Origin: Paralvinella palmiformis | Lineage: Eukaryota > Annelida > Polychaeta > Terebellida > Alvinellidae | DNA: 64,000 bases | Reading direction: 5' to 3' | Assembly: GCA_025642065.1 (NCBI GenBank) | Contig: JAODUP010000275.1 | Location: 1,114,001-1,178,000, forward strand | Shown: positions 51,691 to 62,483 of the stretch, piece by piece | How positions within the stretch are numbered: position 1 is the stretch's first letter | Layout of the letters: every line of letters begins with the position of its first letter | The notes under the pieces: model-generated | The model's database searches: none | The model's input: the letters and a program-made list of their open reading frames with translations, nothing else | Told to the model about the DNA's origin: nothing | Translations under genes and position numbers: made by a program

Positions 51691-51720
<30 letters not shown>
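51664..51720 (+). repeat. (TG)n microsatellite
   Basis: TG dinucleotides with one AGG interruption. Confidence 0.95.
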
Positions 51721-51721
<1 letters not shown>

Positions 51722-52939
51722 ACACATGCTTATGCGCATTGCGTCTCTATTGGTCTCATTAATTAATAATGATTTACGTCTTAATTTCCAGGTTTCGTAT
51801 TTTTATTTCATGAAATGTTTGTTTATCGACAAATCTTGTCGTCATTCCGTGGCTCCATCTAGCGTCGATTTTTCTTTTATTTTTAGAGGTCACCAATTAG
51901 GTTGATGTTAGGTATAACATAACAATCGGCCATTACGATTTGAGTGTGATTTGCTGATGTTATGATTAGTTTGAATAGCTATTAACCAGTCATTTGTTAA
52001 ATTAAATAATCTCAGATAGCTATAGATGATCGTCAAGTCAGCTGTTGCCACTGTGAACGTGCAGTCTACCTCAGCCAGCACTCTCTCTCTCTCTCTTGGT
52101 TATACCTGAAATGTGGGATGAGTGGGTGTTTTTGGTATAGTTTTATGTGGCGTAAATCTGTGGCTCATTTTTTTCTTTTGCATATTATGCAATGATGATT
52201 TGGTTATCAGACATCAGGGGGTGTGGCACATTGTTGTGACGTCAGCAACTAGTAGCTAAACAAGTTTGAAAGGTGGCTGCTAAAATAATTTTCCTCCCCC
52301 TCCTCTTCTCTTGTGTGGGTCTGGAATATAGTGTTGGTCTACTGTATCTTATATGTTGTAAAAGATGACCATTAATTGACCTCATGGTATTGGATATTGC
52401 CGTTAAACTCACTCACTCACTCACTCACTCACTCACCCACTCACTCACATAAGAAATTATACCTAACAGACAGCTTCACGAATGTACACAATACATTGCT
52501 GATTATTTGAACACACATTATGATGATGATCATGATGATCATGATGACGACGACGATGATGATAATGATGTCGGCTGCTGCTAGCATTAGTTGTCCCAGT
52601 ATTGAGCACATTATCAGGTGGAGCTGATGTTGTATAGATCGGTTATAAAACAACATCTGATTGATTTATCTTTGTGTGAAACAACTGGCTCGGCTTTGTG
52701 TTAAGGTAGAGCCCCCCCCCCCTCTCCGTGTGTGTGTGTGTGTGCCCGGCTATTGATATTCGGCGAGGTTCTATTGTTTATCATTATAAGCAGAATGGTA
52801 ATGTCTGGAAACCGTTGAACGATGTGGACTAGAATCTTCTGACAGACAGACGGACGGACAGACAGCTTTTGGCTAACAAGAAATTAAGTAAATAATGTAA
52901 CCTTACTATTAGCTAGAGGCTAATAGCTAGATGTTATAG

Positions 52940-53070
52940 TAACGTCATATAGTACTTATCGTACTGTAAAAAACGTCTGGGTTCGAATCCAACTTATATA
53001 TGTGAGTTATGATTCCCCATACACTTAACCGCTATGTGTGACAGGTTTGGCCTTAGGGCGGGGGGGTTAA
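52940..53070 (+). repeat. tRNA-like SINE fragment with a perfect B box
   Basis: CTGGGTTCGAATCC at 52977-52990 is a full B box. The A-box side is not convincing and the downstream part (CCCCATACACTTAACC) does not fold as a tRNA acceptor. Confidence 0.4.
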
Positions 53071-53532
53071 ATAACTTAAAACAACACCCCCCCTCCTCTC
53101 TCTACCCGACTACAGATAGCTAGTGTGTGTGTGTTATTGTCTACGTAATGGCATTGACTTATTGTGGTAAGTTATTATTAGTCAGATGTATTAGATTGTG
53201 AGATGTTTCTGATTTGAAATGTAGCTGTCTGTTTTAGTTGGATGGATGGGTGGATGGATGAGTATTTAACATAAAGTAGGTCCTTTATATATTATAATGA
53301 ACATATAATGGCTTTTTATCAGTTTCTCTACACAATATCGATAAGTGATAACGTCAGGTTAACATTTACTATTGATCTGGCAGGTGTGTGTGTGTGTCTT
53401 GTTCTGTCTCTCATTCGTTCACTATTTATTTTTATTTTATTTTTTAAATTCCCAATTCCTCTTCAATGTTCTAAACAGTGCTCCTCCTTCACTCCTCCTA
53501 CACCCCACCCCCCATATTCCCTCTTCTATCAG

Positions 53533-53631
53533 GCGCACAATCCACCATCCTATCAGAACCGGGAACCTTTCAGTTTCTAACGCACCACCATAATCATATG
53601 GCTACCATGACTGACCAATGTGTAGGCTATC
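53533..53631 (+). CDS. Coding exon of the long plus-strand gene
   Basis: A long pyrimidine tract ends in CTTCTATCAG (acceptor at 53532), and the exon closes with GGCTATCAG|GTACGA (53631/53632). It accepts one base from the previous exon (G + GC gives Gly) and ends in phase 0. The peptide reads AQSTILSEPGTFQFLTHHHN and then HMATMTDQCVGYQ. The His-rich run is notable. No domain is recognised. Good splice sites on both sides and matching phase with 49740 (and with 43381) make this one of the better-supported exons of the gene. Confidence 0.65.
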
Positions 53632-53933
53632 AGGTACGAATGATGGATGCTCAAGAAAGGAATGGGTAGATGTCGATGATAAGTTCTCCGTAAAACCTTA
53701 GTCGGTTACATCACCTGGGTGTTATGTGAGTGTGTTTGATCTGAGTTAAAATGTACCCCCCGGGGGGAGGGGGGAGGGAGGTGGGAGTCTTATATGTCAA
53801 ACAACGCCCATCATTACTGTGTGTATATCTCTCTATCTGTCTCCTACACGTACTCACCTCTCTGGCTCCATTCTCTCTGTAGACTGTTGTTTGTATCGTG
53901 TGTCCAGTTTTTTGTGTGTCAGTTCTCTTTCAG

Positions 53934-54076
53934 ACAGAAATCGGGCAGTTCCACGTGCAGCATGCCACACAAACGTGGCCGGCACCACCCACCCAACCAC
54001 AACACCCACTCCACAACCACCTCCCCGTCCTCAACAACAACACACACCACGCACATATCAAAACCCTCTCATTTCT
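53934..54076 (+). CDS. Probable coding exon (Gln/Pro/His-rich), 3' boundary uncertain
   Basis: The acceptor TTCTCTTTCAG ends at 53933. Phase 0, as required by the previous exon, reads TEIGQFHVQHATQTWPAPPT and then QPQHPLHNHLPVLNNN and on to KTLSF before a stop at 54093. Two phase-2 donors would fit the next exon: AAC|GTGGCC at 53974 (41-nt exon) and TCT|GTCGAC at 54076 (143-nt exon). Neither is a strong donor, so the true end, or a missed exon, remains open. Its composition (Q, P, H, N) fits a disordered activation-type region. Confidence 0.4.
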
Positions 54077-54350
54077 GTCGACTTTTCATTGGCGGCATTT
54101 TTAAGAGATTCTATTTTAGGAGCCGTCAGTGTTTGCATAAACAGGATGGCCCTTTTGGCCGTGGAACTGATCAAACAGTATGACAACACTGTGTGTGTGT
54201 GTGTGTGGTGGTATTTTACCCTAATGTGGCTTTCTGGTAGCAGCCAGTCATCCACGCTTGGTCTGATGTGTCGGGTGGCGCTGTATGGTGGCGCTGTTGT
54301 CGTTACTCCCGGTCTACGTTTGATTGGTTGTCAGATCTAATCAGAAGTCT

Positions 54351-54391
54351 AGTACTACTATTACTACTACTACTACTACTAGTAATAGTAC
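54351..54391. repeat. (CTA)n tract with palindromic ends
   Basis: AGTACTACTATTACTACT at the left is complementary to ACTAGTAATAGTACT at the right, around repeated ACT triplets. Confidence 0.7.
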
Positions 54392-54553
54392 TCTGACAGC
54401 ACCACCAGATGACGCTAGATTGCTCATTAAAATTTATAAACCTCTTCCTGTGATAGTATCCTGTGGGATATTGGACTTTTATTGTTAATGCTGTTCTTGT
54501 GGAATGTAAGGATGATTACGGCTCCCTCCCTACCTCTCTCTCTCTCTCCCTCA

Positions 54554-54589
<36 letters not shown>

Positions 54590-55120
54590 CCCCGTCCGTC
54601 CGTCTGTCCGTCCTCCCTAAGCCATACCTGGTGGCATCATGTACCCTGAGAGAGTGAGTGTAACTGTCCTGTTTTCCTCAAGTGTTACTTTCCTGATGTA
54701 GATCGGGCCACATTATGAGCACCTTTTAGCAGCAGAACAACACCACCACCCACTATCTCGTTCCGCTTCCCCCCTCGCCTAGCGTCAGTAGGGGGCGGGT
54801 TAGGGGATGGGGTAGGATGAGGGAGGAGGTGAGCCTGAGAGCCGGTAAGAGATTGGCTTACTGAGGCCACAGATCTATCCTACTTAGTTCGCTTGTTTCT
54901 CAGCCGTCGGTCTGTCAACGAATTCACCAGATTACGAGCTCCTGTGGGATGCCGAGTAATGGAAAGAGCAGCTATTTGATGACTGTGAGGGAAGTCAGGG
55001 GCCGGGTCAGCTAGCATCATATCATTGGACATTACGTGAGGACATCTTGATGGAGGGCCAGTCGGCACTGTTCTCTGCGACTTCATGGTTGGTGCCACTT
55101 GGCTGGTTGTTTGACTGGAC

Positions 55121-55354
55121 GGTTGGCTGGCTTGGTGGCTGTTTAACTGATGCGTTAGACAATTGGCTGGCTTGGTGGCTGTTTAACTGATGCGTTAGAC
55201 AGTTGGCTGGCTTGGTGGTTGTTTAACTGATGCGTTAGACAGGTGGCTGTTTAATTGATGCGCTAGACAGTTGGCTGGCGTGATGGTTGTTTAAGTGATG
55301 CGTTAGACAGTTGGCTGGCGTGATGGCTGTTTAACTGATGCATTAGATAGTTGG
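55121..55354 (+). repeat. 40-bp minisatellite, about 6 copies
   Basis: The unit is close to TTGGCTGGCTTGGTGGCTGT + TTAACTGATGCGTTAGACAG. One unit is shortened near 55240 and the last copies drift. It is unrelated in sequence to the 40-bp array at 46-47.5 kb. Confidence 0.9.
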
Positions 55355-55369
55355 CTGATAGTTAGCTAT

Positions 55370-55720
55370 TATTGTAGACAGTTGGCTGTTGTCGTAGACA
55401 GTTGGCTGCCGTTGCATGTGGTAGTATGTTGTGATAGACAGGTGAATATTTCTGTAGACAGTTGGCTGCTGTAAACAGTTTGGTGTTGACATAGTAAGAA
55501 GTTGTTGTAGGCTGTTGAGGTTGTTGTAGACAGTTTGGCTGTTGTAGACAGTTGGCTGTTGTAGACAGTTGGTTGTTGTAGACATTTGGCTGTTGACATA
55601 GGTAGAAGCTGTTGTAAGGTGTTGGGGTTGTTGTAGACAATTACCTGTAGTAGACAGTTGGTCGTTGTCACAGACATTTAGTAGTTGTTATAGGCTGTTG
55701 TTGTTGTTATTATAACCCGC
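55370..55720 (+). repeat. Degenerate array of GTAGACAGTTGGCTGTT units
   Basis: About 15-20 imperfect copies of a short unit built on GTAGACAGTTGGCTGTT, with an internal larger period containing GACATAGGTAGAAG. It continues directly from the preceding array, whose unit also contains TTAGACAGTTGGCTG, so the two probably share an origin. Confidence 0.8.
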
Positions 55721-56524
55721 TGTACCCCACAAATAAAGTTTAAAACAAGATAAATCATCATTTAGGTCTCAATTGTTTGTTATGAGACAGTAGCTAATCG
55801 TCTCACTATCGTAATTAAAACATTAAAAATTACACTTTTATAATTTATATTAGTCAACTTTTAGAATATGTCTAAAGTCGATGGTCTCCTAGAATTGAGC
55901 TTGATTAGCTAACGTCGATGGTCTATTATCATTTCCTAATGGCTATAATCTGTCTCTTACTTGGTGTTAATGGTCTTCTATATTTGGTCTTCATTACCTA
56001 ATACCAATGGTCTTTTACATTTAATAATAAACATGTCTTAAGATTGGGCATCAGTGACTAGTAGCAACTTGGACCATCGTTACTGTACCATTGTAGTCTG
56101 TTAGAATTGAGCTTTAGCGACGAGACACTGGTCTCTTTGAACAGGATCCGCTGTCATTGTATGGGTATAAAGCTTGGGGAAGATAGAATGATCAGGGAGA
56201 GAGCGGGGTAGGTGTGTCTGGGGGAGGGGGGGGGGCGGTATTACTGTGATGTGACGATAATATGGGAGAAGACACCAACCGAGATCTAGGGGGACACACA
56301 CACACACACACACACGAGGAGCGACTACGCTACAATAACAAGCCATATGCCGTTCTCTGATATTTGTCCTTGACAATGACATTGGCCGACGATTCCGTGA
56401 ATGACGTCGACTTAGTTTTATGACGTCTAGTAGCGTCGGCTTAGCGTTATGTGACGTGGATTAGCGTCCGCTCTGTCTACGGCGGTAGTGTAATATTTTG
56501 TGGGTGATCCCATACTCGACCCGG

Positions 56525-56565
56525 GAGGGGGGGTGTTAGGATCGGGGGGGGGGGGGGGAGGGGGT
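56525..56565 (+). repeat. G-rich tract with quadruplex potential
   Basis: Several runs of four or more G, including 15 consecutive G at 56544-56558. Confidence 0.85.
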
Positions 56566-56819
56566 TGTGTGAGCTTGAGCAGCAGCGAATATAATAAACG
56601 ATGGTTAATTTTATTATAGAGAAGAAAAGGTCGACATTTGTGTATAGAATGTTGGACTGGCCCAAGGACATTAACTTCTTGAAACAATCTCCGTCTTTAT
56701 ACTGTGCTACTACTGCTGTTGCTGCTATTGTGGATGATGATGATGATGATGATGAGTCTTATTGTTGTTTGGATTGGCGCGAAGTTTAATTTGGCACTTA
56801 CTTAATTGTGTGATGATAG

Positions 56820-56916
56820 GGTGCCTCCGTGGTCTAGTTGGTAGCGCGTTGGACCACAGATCACTTAGCTGAGTTCGAACCGAAGGGTGTTTCATCTTTG
56901 ACTTTGCTTCATTACC
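56820..56916 (+). repeat. tRNA-like SINE copy (best preserved)
   Basis: GGTGCCTCCGTGGTCTAGTT + GGTAGCGCG resembles a tRNA 5' half with an A box, and GAGTTCGAACC at 56871-56881 is the B box. The tail GGGTGTTTCATCTTT is shared with the copy at 25905-26010. A cloverleaf is only partly drawable and no mature 3' end is seen, so it is a SINE rather than a functional tRNA gene. Confidence 0.7.
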
Positions 56917-56941
56917 TTTTGTTATCCATAAAATTATGTGT

Positions 56942-56950
56942 GTATATATA

Positions 56951-56991
<41 letters not shown>
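56942..56991 (+). repeat. (TA)n microsatellite
   Basis: TA alternation with one TGTG interruption, directly downstream of the SINE copy. Confidence 0.95.
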
Positions 56992-56994
<3 letters not shown>

Positions 56995-57295
56995 TTCTGT
57001 TTTTCTCATTATGTCAATCATTATTTTTCTCTCACATAGCTTACAGGCACTCTGTGGAATTAAACCTTTTGACTTTTTACCTTTTGTCATTGCCCCCCCC
57101 CCATTTTAAGTAATTGTTGGGTAAATTTAGAAACATGATTAATGATAATCTTTGTTGTGGCTTGATAAATTAATGATTGACGTATATAGTCAACTGAGTT
57201 ACCTTGTGTGGGATGTCAAACTTTGTATATAGACAACTCTGGTTATTATTTTATCTCAATAACCGCAGTGTGTGTGTGTGTGTGTATGTATGTAG

Positions 57296-57425
57296 GGGTG
57301 TCCCTGGTAAAAGGTCATACGCTTTGGTTGTGCAGTTGTGTTCGAACAAAAAGGTCTTCACCTATTATGTGATCCATGCTCGAGAAGGAATCGTTAGAGA
57401 AATGAATGATTTGTACCAGTTCAAG
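57296..57425 (+). CDS. Coding exon of the long plus-strand gene
   Basis: It follows a TG/TATG tract ending in TAG (57293-57295) and ends TTCAAG|GTAAAC (57425/57426). With one base from a phase-2 donor it reads VPGKRSYALVVQL (residues 2-14) and VFTYYVIHAREGIVREMNDL (residues 20-39), ending QFK in phase 0. This has the look of a folded-domain segment: alternating beta-type residues then an amphipathic helix. I do not recognise the family. The strand is inferred from the donor, the quality of the peptide and the neighbouring exons. Linkage to the exon at 53.9 kb depends on the uncertain donor there. Confidence 0.5.
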
Positions 57426-58020
57426 GTAAACACAAGGTGATTTTGTTGTTGATAAAATTTGCACGATTCTTAATAGAGAGATTGCCGCTCAAAATGAAGT
57501 CTGTTATACCAATAGAACTGCTCCCTTTGTCGAGATAATATCAGATTGTTATATGTGTTTGTGGGTCTCTCTCACACAGCAAGAGGCAGGGAATGAAGAT
57601 TTAATTAATGCAGAAGAGCTAATTCGCTGACTTTCTGGTTATAAGTTATATCCTCTCATGACTCCCTAACTCTTCCTGATATCCAGGTGTGGTGTCATCA
57701 TTTAGGTGGTATCATAATGTAGGTTTCATTGACATCTTATGGATATCACCACGGTGGTGCCCAGATTATCAATATACCGCATACATCATGATAAGATGGC
57801 ACATTTTTGTCTGTTTGTTATTTCATGTTTAATCAGCGAGGCTTTTTTGGTTTATCACGTGACCCATCATCCTGTGGTAATGGTAAATAGATTTACCCAG
57901 GTGTCATTTCTTGGTAATAACTAACTACACCTCAAATATTAGAATTATTTAGAGACCATAATGTGTTATTTCTTGGCTGGTTTATGACTAAAGATTTAAC
58001 AGGTATTGCTTGATGTCAGG

Positions 58021-58022
<2 letters not shown>

Positions 58023-58063
<41 letters not shown>
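58023..58063 (+). repeat. (GT)n microsatellite
   Basis: Uninterrupted alternation followed by GAGTGGGGGGGG. Confidence 0.96.
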
Positions 58064-58065
<2 letters not shown>

Positions 58066-58209
58066 TGGGGGGGGATTGAATGTATTGAATATATTTAAAT
58101 CGTGAACCATTTTGTTACGTTGTGTTATATGGTGATGTCAGACAGGTTAAGGCGAATAGGAAGACCTCTCATCCACGTTACAGGTACTGATGTGCGAATG
58201 TGTATATAC

Positions 58210-58211
<2 letters not shown>

Positions 58212-58248
<37 letters not shown>
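58212..58248 (+). repeat. (TA)n microsatellite
   Basis: Uninterrupted TA alternation. Confidence 0.96.
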
Positions 58249-58817
58249 CAAAGAGGTACCAATTGTGACATTTCTGACCGTGAAATGACCAAGTAAATTA
58301 ATATTGTTATTTTCTCCCCATATTCTATTATAATAATTATCCTGTGTCTATTACTGAGGACTAACAGTAGCTGATATTGTAATGTTTTGTATTAGCCCAT
58401 TCCTTCCCCTTGAAGTCCCCCCCTTATATGAGATCATTATATAGACTAGATCATTAAATGTAGTTTGAATTTCCCTCCTTCCTGACTTCAGCCCTAACTG
58501 TTCTCTATAAGACGGTTGTAAGGCCAAGCGTGAGAATTCTCTGATGTCTCTCAGTCGTTTTAGGTTCACTTATTGGCTGACTAGCTCTACTACTGTCTTA
58601 TTGTGGTTTGTTTGTGATACATTCATCGTAATGACGAGGCCTGTTTAGATTGATCGTGTTTAAAGTTGAATATTTGGGTTTATTATTAATAGAAGTTTCT
58701 CTCGGTTTGATAAGAAAATATTTGTTGTACAAAGTTTTTGTTTGTTGTTACTTGCGAGATATATTTGGGACACGGAACGTTAACGCTCAGTACGATTACT
58801 TTGTGGGCTAGGTAGCC

Positions 58818-58827
58818 GTGTGTGTGT

Positions 58828-58874
<47 letters not shown>

Positions 58875-58878
58875 CGCA
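58818..58878 (+). repeat. (GT)n-(CG)n-(TG)n-(CG)n alternating tract
   Basis: Sixty bases of strict purine-pyrimidine alternation with two CG blocks, the strongest Z-DNA-type sequence in the window. Confidence 0.95.
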
Positions 58879-59259
58879 TGAAGAATCATATGTTAACGTT
58901 GGTTCGGCCTTAAAGGGCTGGAGCCTTCATACTTGTTGACCCCTGGGAGGTTCTCCTCTGTTATTTGAAGCTTCCACTGATGTGTATGGGGCTGGAAGGT
59001 TACAGGTGAAGGTGTGTGTTTGTTATTTAGGGGGTGTTATTGTGAGGGGTGAGGATCTATCTTATTGAACAGCTACGGGGGGGGAAGTAACCTGACTTAT
59101 CTTAACTCATTGTCAGCTAGTTGAGGTATTAATTTCATTATAACCGTATTAATGACGTTTTGGTGATAATCACCCACCCCCCTCTCCTCTCTCTTTATTT
59201 CCTCTAATCTGTTTGTATTTATTTATTAATTACATTATCATATTTTGTACGTTAATTTT

Positions 59260-59262
<3 letters not shown>

Positions 59263-59292
<30 letters not shown>
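59263..59292 (+). repeat. (AT)n microsatellite
   Basis: Uninterrupted AT alternation. Confidence 0.95.
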
Positions 59293-59296
<4 letters not shown>

Positions 59297-59427
59297 ATTG
59301 TCGTATTTTGGCTATAAGTTGTTGGGGTTTTAGGTTGAAGAATGTTACTAATTGATGTCCCTTTGAGGGAGCGTGTGTGTCCTGGTAGAAGTATTTCGTT
59401 ATGCCGGTTAGCCAACAGGACAGACCA

Positions 59428-59441
59428 TTTACCATGGAGAC
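59428..59441 (+). promoter_or_regulatory. RFX X-box-like site 4
   Basis: TTTACCATGGAGAC resembles the X-box variant GTTACCATGGAGAC, with a mismatch in the first base. Function is unproven. Confidence 0.25.
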
Positions 59442-59908
59442 GATGTACTATTCACTGTAAATACAATACAATGAAGGTAAAACTCTCTCTAGCTCTGCCA
59501 TAACACTTCCTCCCCGGGGTTGATCGGCCCATCATTGTTAGCAATTTAAACTCCTTTAGCCAGGCCCATGGCGCCAGGTAGGGGTGTACTGGTAGGGCGA
59601 CAGCCAACACCCGACCCCCCCCCACTACACCGTGTAAGCAGGCGCGCGGTTTACTTTGAAGCGTGGCTCTTGTCGGTTAAAGTTAAAAAGAGGCGCTTCA
59701 TGGAGCTGTTATAATATGGGAGTTATTGTGAAAGATGGAATGATTCAGGTATGTCATATATCTCTCTCTGTCTGATAAAGGTACCTAGATAGATGTATGA
59801 TGGTGTTATTTTGACATCTGGGTATATGTATAACCATTAGGGTACTTTGATCATTTGACACATGTTGATGGTGTGTCCTACTATTATTGGTTCGTTTTGT
59901 GTGTGTTA

Positions 59909-59910
<2 letters not shown>

Positions 59911-59958
<48 letters not shown>

Positions 59959-60018
59959 TGGCACTGGCTCAGAGCATACATACCTAAACATATGCACATA
60001 TACATTACAAACACACCC

Positions 60019-60054
<36 letters not shown>
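59911..60054 (+). repeat. Two (AT)n tracts around a short unique stretch
   Basis: AT alternation at 59911-59956 and TA alternation at 60024-60054. The segment between begins GGTGGCACTGGCTCAGAG, which also occurs at 49855-49872 (GATGGCACTGGCTCAGAG), next to a TG/CG tract there: a short dispersed motif beside microsatellites. Confidence 0.9.
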
Positions 60055-60059
<5 letters not shown>

Positions 60060-60778
60060 CATACAAAAATATACGCGCGCATACACACCAACACACACAC
60101 ACACACACACACAGAGTACAGTTTTGCTGTGAAGGAAGTGTGAATGTATTTTTATGAATGTCGTCAAAATCTTATCATCATAGCTTCACCTCTGATGAGT
60201 GTGGCCAACCATGTCTCTGTCTGTCTGTCTGTCTGTCTGTCTATTAGAAGAAAGACATTATCATTATTAATATAGGAAAGAACCACCAAGTCAGCCACAG
60301 TGTGTGTGTGTGTGTGTGTGTTGGGAATGATCAATGATAACAGTGTGTGTAGCATGGTGCCAAAAGGATGAGATTAGAATATGGTCAAAATATGACACCA
60401 GCTGACTGTGTAGAGTGTAGTATATGGTTAAGTAATTGTTTGACTAGTTTATCGTACAATTTGTCAATTGTTGGTTATATTAATGTTTGCTGATGATACA
60501 ACAGATGGGCAACCGATCAATATGTCATCAAGCTCGAACGAGGATAGCATCTATATGTCTACTGTTTGCATGTCTGCTCGTGCGCGCGCTGTTGTGTATG
60601 TGGAGATAAAGTCATTACGAACCTCAATCATTCACACACACACACACACAAATACACTGACTGATCACTGTTAAGTTGTTATTATGGCAGTGGACTAATA
60701 TTCAAATGTTGTAAGTACAGAAGTGTTAATGATTAACATCAGAAAGATGTCCTAGACATAATAATATTATTGTTAGCT

Positions 60779-60779
<1 letters not shown>

Positions 60780-60816
<37 letters not shown>
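60780..60816 (+). repeat. (GT)n microsatellite
   Basis: Uninterrupted alternation. Confidence 0.95.
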
Positions 60817-60817
<1 letters not shown>

Positions 60818-61633
60818 CTCACCTGTTCTAGGTTATATTTTAAAGAAAAAATGTTCAATATAAATTATAACCAACAAATCTTTAGACTTACAGATAACAA
60901 TGTATATTATTATTTTTGGTTATTACTCATATTGGTCAAGATTCCACTGTTTAGTTCTAAATATAGCTCTATACGGTTTAATATTTGTTTTAAAGAGATG
61001 TTGATCAAAGTTAGAGGGTGGGTGATGGGAAGGTATATAATGGTGATAATTGGGGGGGGGGGAGTTTATAATTGGAAGATGTTTTACCTATTATTATACT
61101 TTATAGTGATCCTAGGTTTTGAACAGTTGTCTCTAAACTGGGTCAGTATGTTACTGTACTCTTTCATCTGAATTCTGCTGTCATCTTGTTTTGTCATTTG
61201 GTAAACCTGTCTAGGTGGTTCATCAGGGGTTTCTTTTTGGCAATGGTCTGAGTCATTTATTATAGGAGCCCAACTGGAAAGTGCCCTGTCAGTAAGACCA
61301 AGACGTTGTTGTTGTTATTGTTGTTGTTGTTGACAGGTTTATATGGTAACATGACGGTGATAGTTAATTAAGTGTAACCTTTGTCATTATTATTATTATT
61401 ATTATTGGTTGTTACTTATTATAAATGATTGTCAGGTTTTGTTGTCTTTATGATGGTTACTGACGAGTTATTTGAAGTCCTTAGAAACATTCTTGATTTG
61501 AGACAACTACAGTCATCTGTACATATGCCATGTACCGGGTCTATAATATTGTTCAGGTTATGATAACTTTATTTACATTCTTGGACAGTACTGTCATCCA
61601 CAGTTTGTTTGATTCATTGAGACATATTATTAT

Positions 61634-61776
61634 GGGCGTGCAGTGGTTAGTGCCCAGTGTTATAAACCTCCCGATTACAGGTTCAAATCCAACTCACACC
61701 CGTACAAGTGGGATATTTCCCCCAGGAAGTCACCCTCAGCAATGTTTCCCAGGTGTGACCTCACATAGACCAGCCT
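61634..61776 (+). repeat. tRNA-like SINE copy with canonical B box
   Basis: GGGCGTGCAGTGGTTAGTGC (A-box side) and GGTTCAAATCC at 61680-61690 (perfect B box) are followed by a tail with CCCAGGTGTGACC. The overall order matches the copies at 44223 and 62484. Confidence 0.7.
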
Positions 61777-62483
61777 TGTTAATCTAATTATATTTATATA
61801 TGTCTGTGTGGCTTCCGACCTCTACAATATTTGGGTTAACCCCATACACTACCAACTCCTAATGATGGCTCTGGCCATAGCTAACTAACAGATATTAAGA
61901 GACCCGATGAAAACATTATAATAGTGAATCATTTGGGATTGTATTGATGATCCATGTTGTTATAGAGATGCTATCTTATAGAGTCTGCTATATTGTTCAT
62001 TTATCTATTTGGTGCATTCTGGATACAAAAATTAATTTCCCAGTCATTCAAAAAGTCCACATTTCTGCGTTTTTTTATCCTTCTCTAAATGTAGACATCA
62101 TTGTCAGTTGAGGTGTGTGTTTTTATTATTAGTAATCAGATCCGGAAAGTGCAGCTAATGGATTTTAATATCAATATCAATGTATTAAATATAAAACTCC
62201 TTGTGATGTCTAGTAATATTATGTTGACTTACAGAGGAAATATATTATACTATTAGACAAAGGTTAAAAAGTTTAATTAGTGCCATATGTCACCTATTGG
62301 AGATTCTCAGGTATGTTATGATAATGATCCAAATCAATGTTTAGATTTTAGGTATATTGTATTGGGTTATCACTGAACGACAAATCTTTTTAGTATAAAT
62401 ACTGTATTAAATCTATATTATTATTATTATTATTATTTGAAGTGTTGATGTTATAGTTATACTCTCACTGTCAATCAATCAGG

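Larger units (their letters stand above)
49741..53532 (+). other. Intron
   Basis: About 3.8 kb without a supported exon. It holds (TG)n at 51664-51720, (TCAC)n at 52406-52448, ATGATGATC palindromic repeats at 52519-52560 and a SINE-like stretch at 52940-53070. Confidence 0.45.
54077..57295 (+). other. Intron
   Basis: About 3.2 kb. It contains CT/TG runs near 54537-54590, the 40-bp and GTAGACAGTTGG arrays (55121-55720), G-rich runs at 56218-56236 and 56525-56565, and a SINE at 56820. A frame at 54898-55010 preceded by TTTCTCAG was considered as an exon and not accepted. Confidence 0.4.

Noticed and set aside
54880..55098. Possible exon after TTTCTCAG, or minus-strand frame
   Set aside because: None of the three plus-strand phases ends in a donor of the phase needed by the exon at 57296; evidence is too weak.
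55343..55677. Minus-strand frames rich in Asn, Thr and Gln
   Set aside because: Translation of the GTAGACAGTTGG array.
56820..56916. Possible functional tRNA gene
   Set aside because: A and B boxes are present but the acceptor stem cannot be closed, and related copies occur elsewhere in the window, so it is a SINE.
60468..60674. FADD motif resembling a reverse transcriptase active site
   Set aside because: Only four residues match; no other reverse transcriptase motifs lie around it, and the frame ends in a CA tract.
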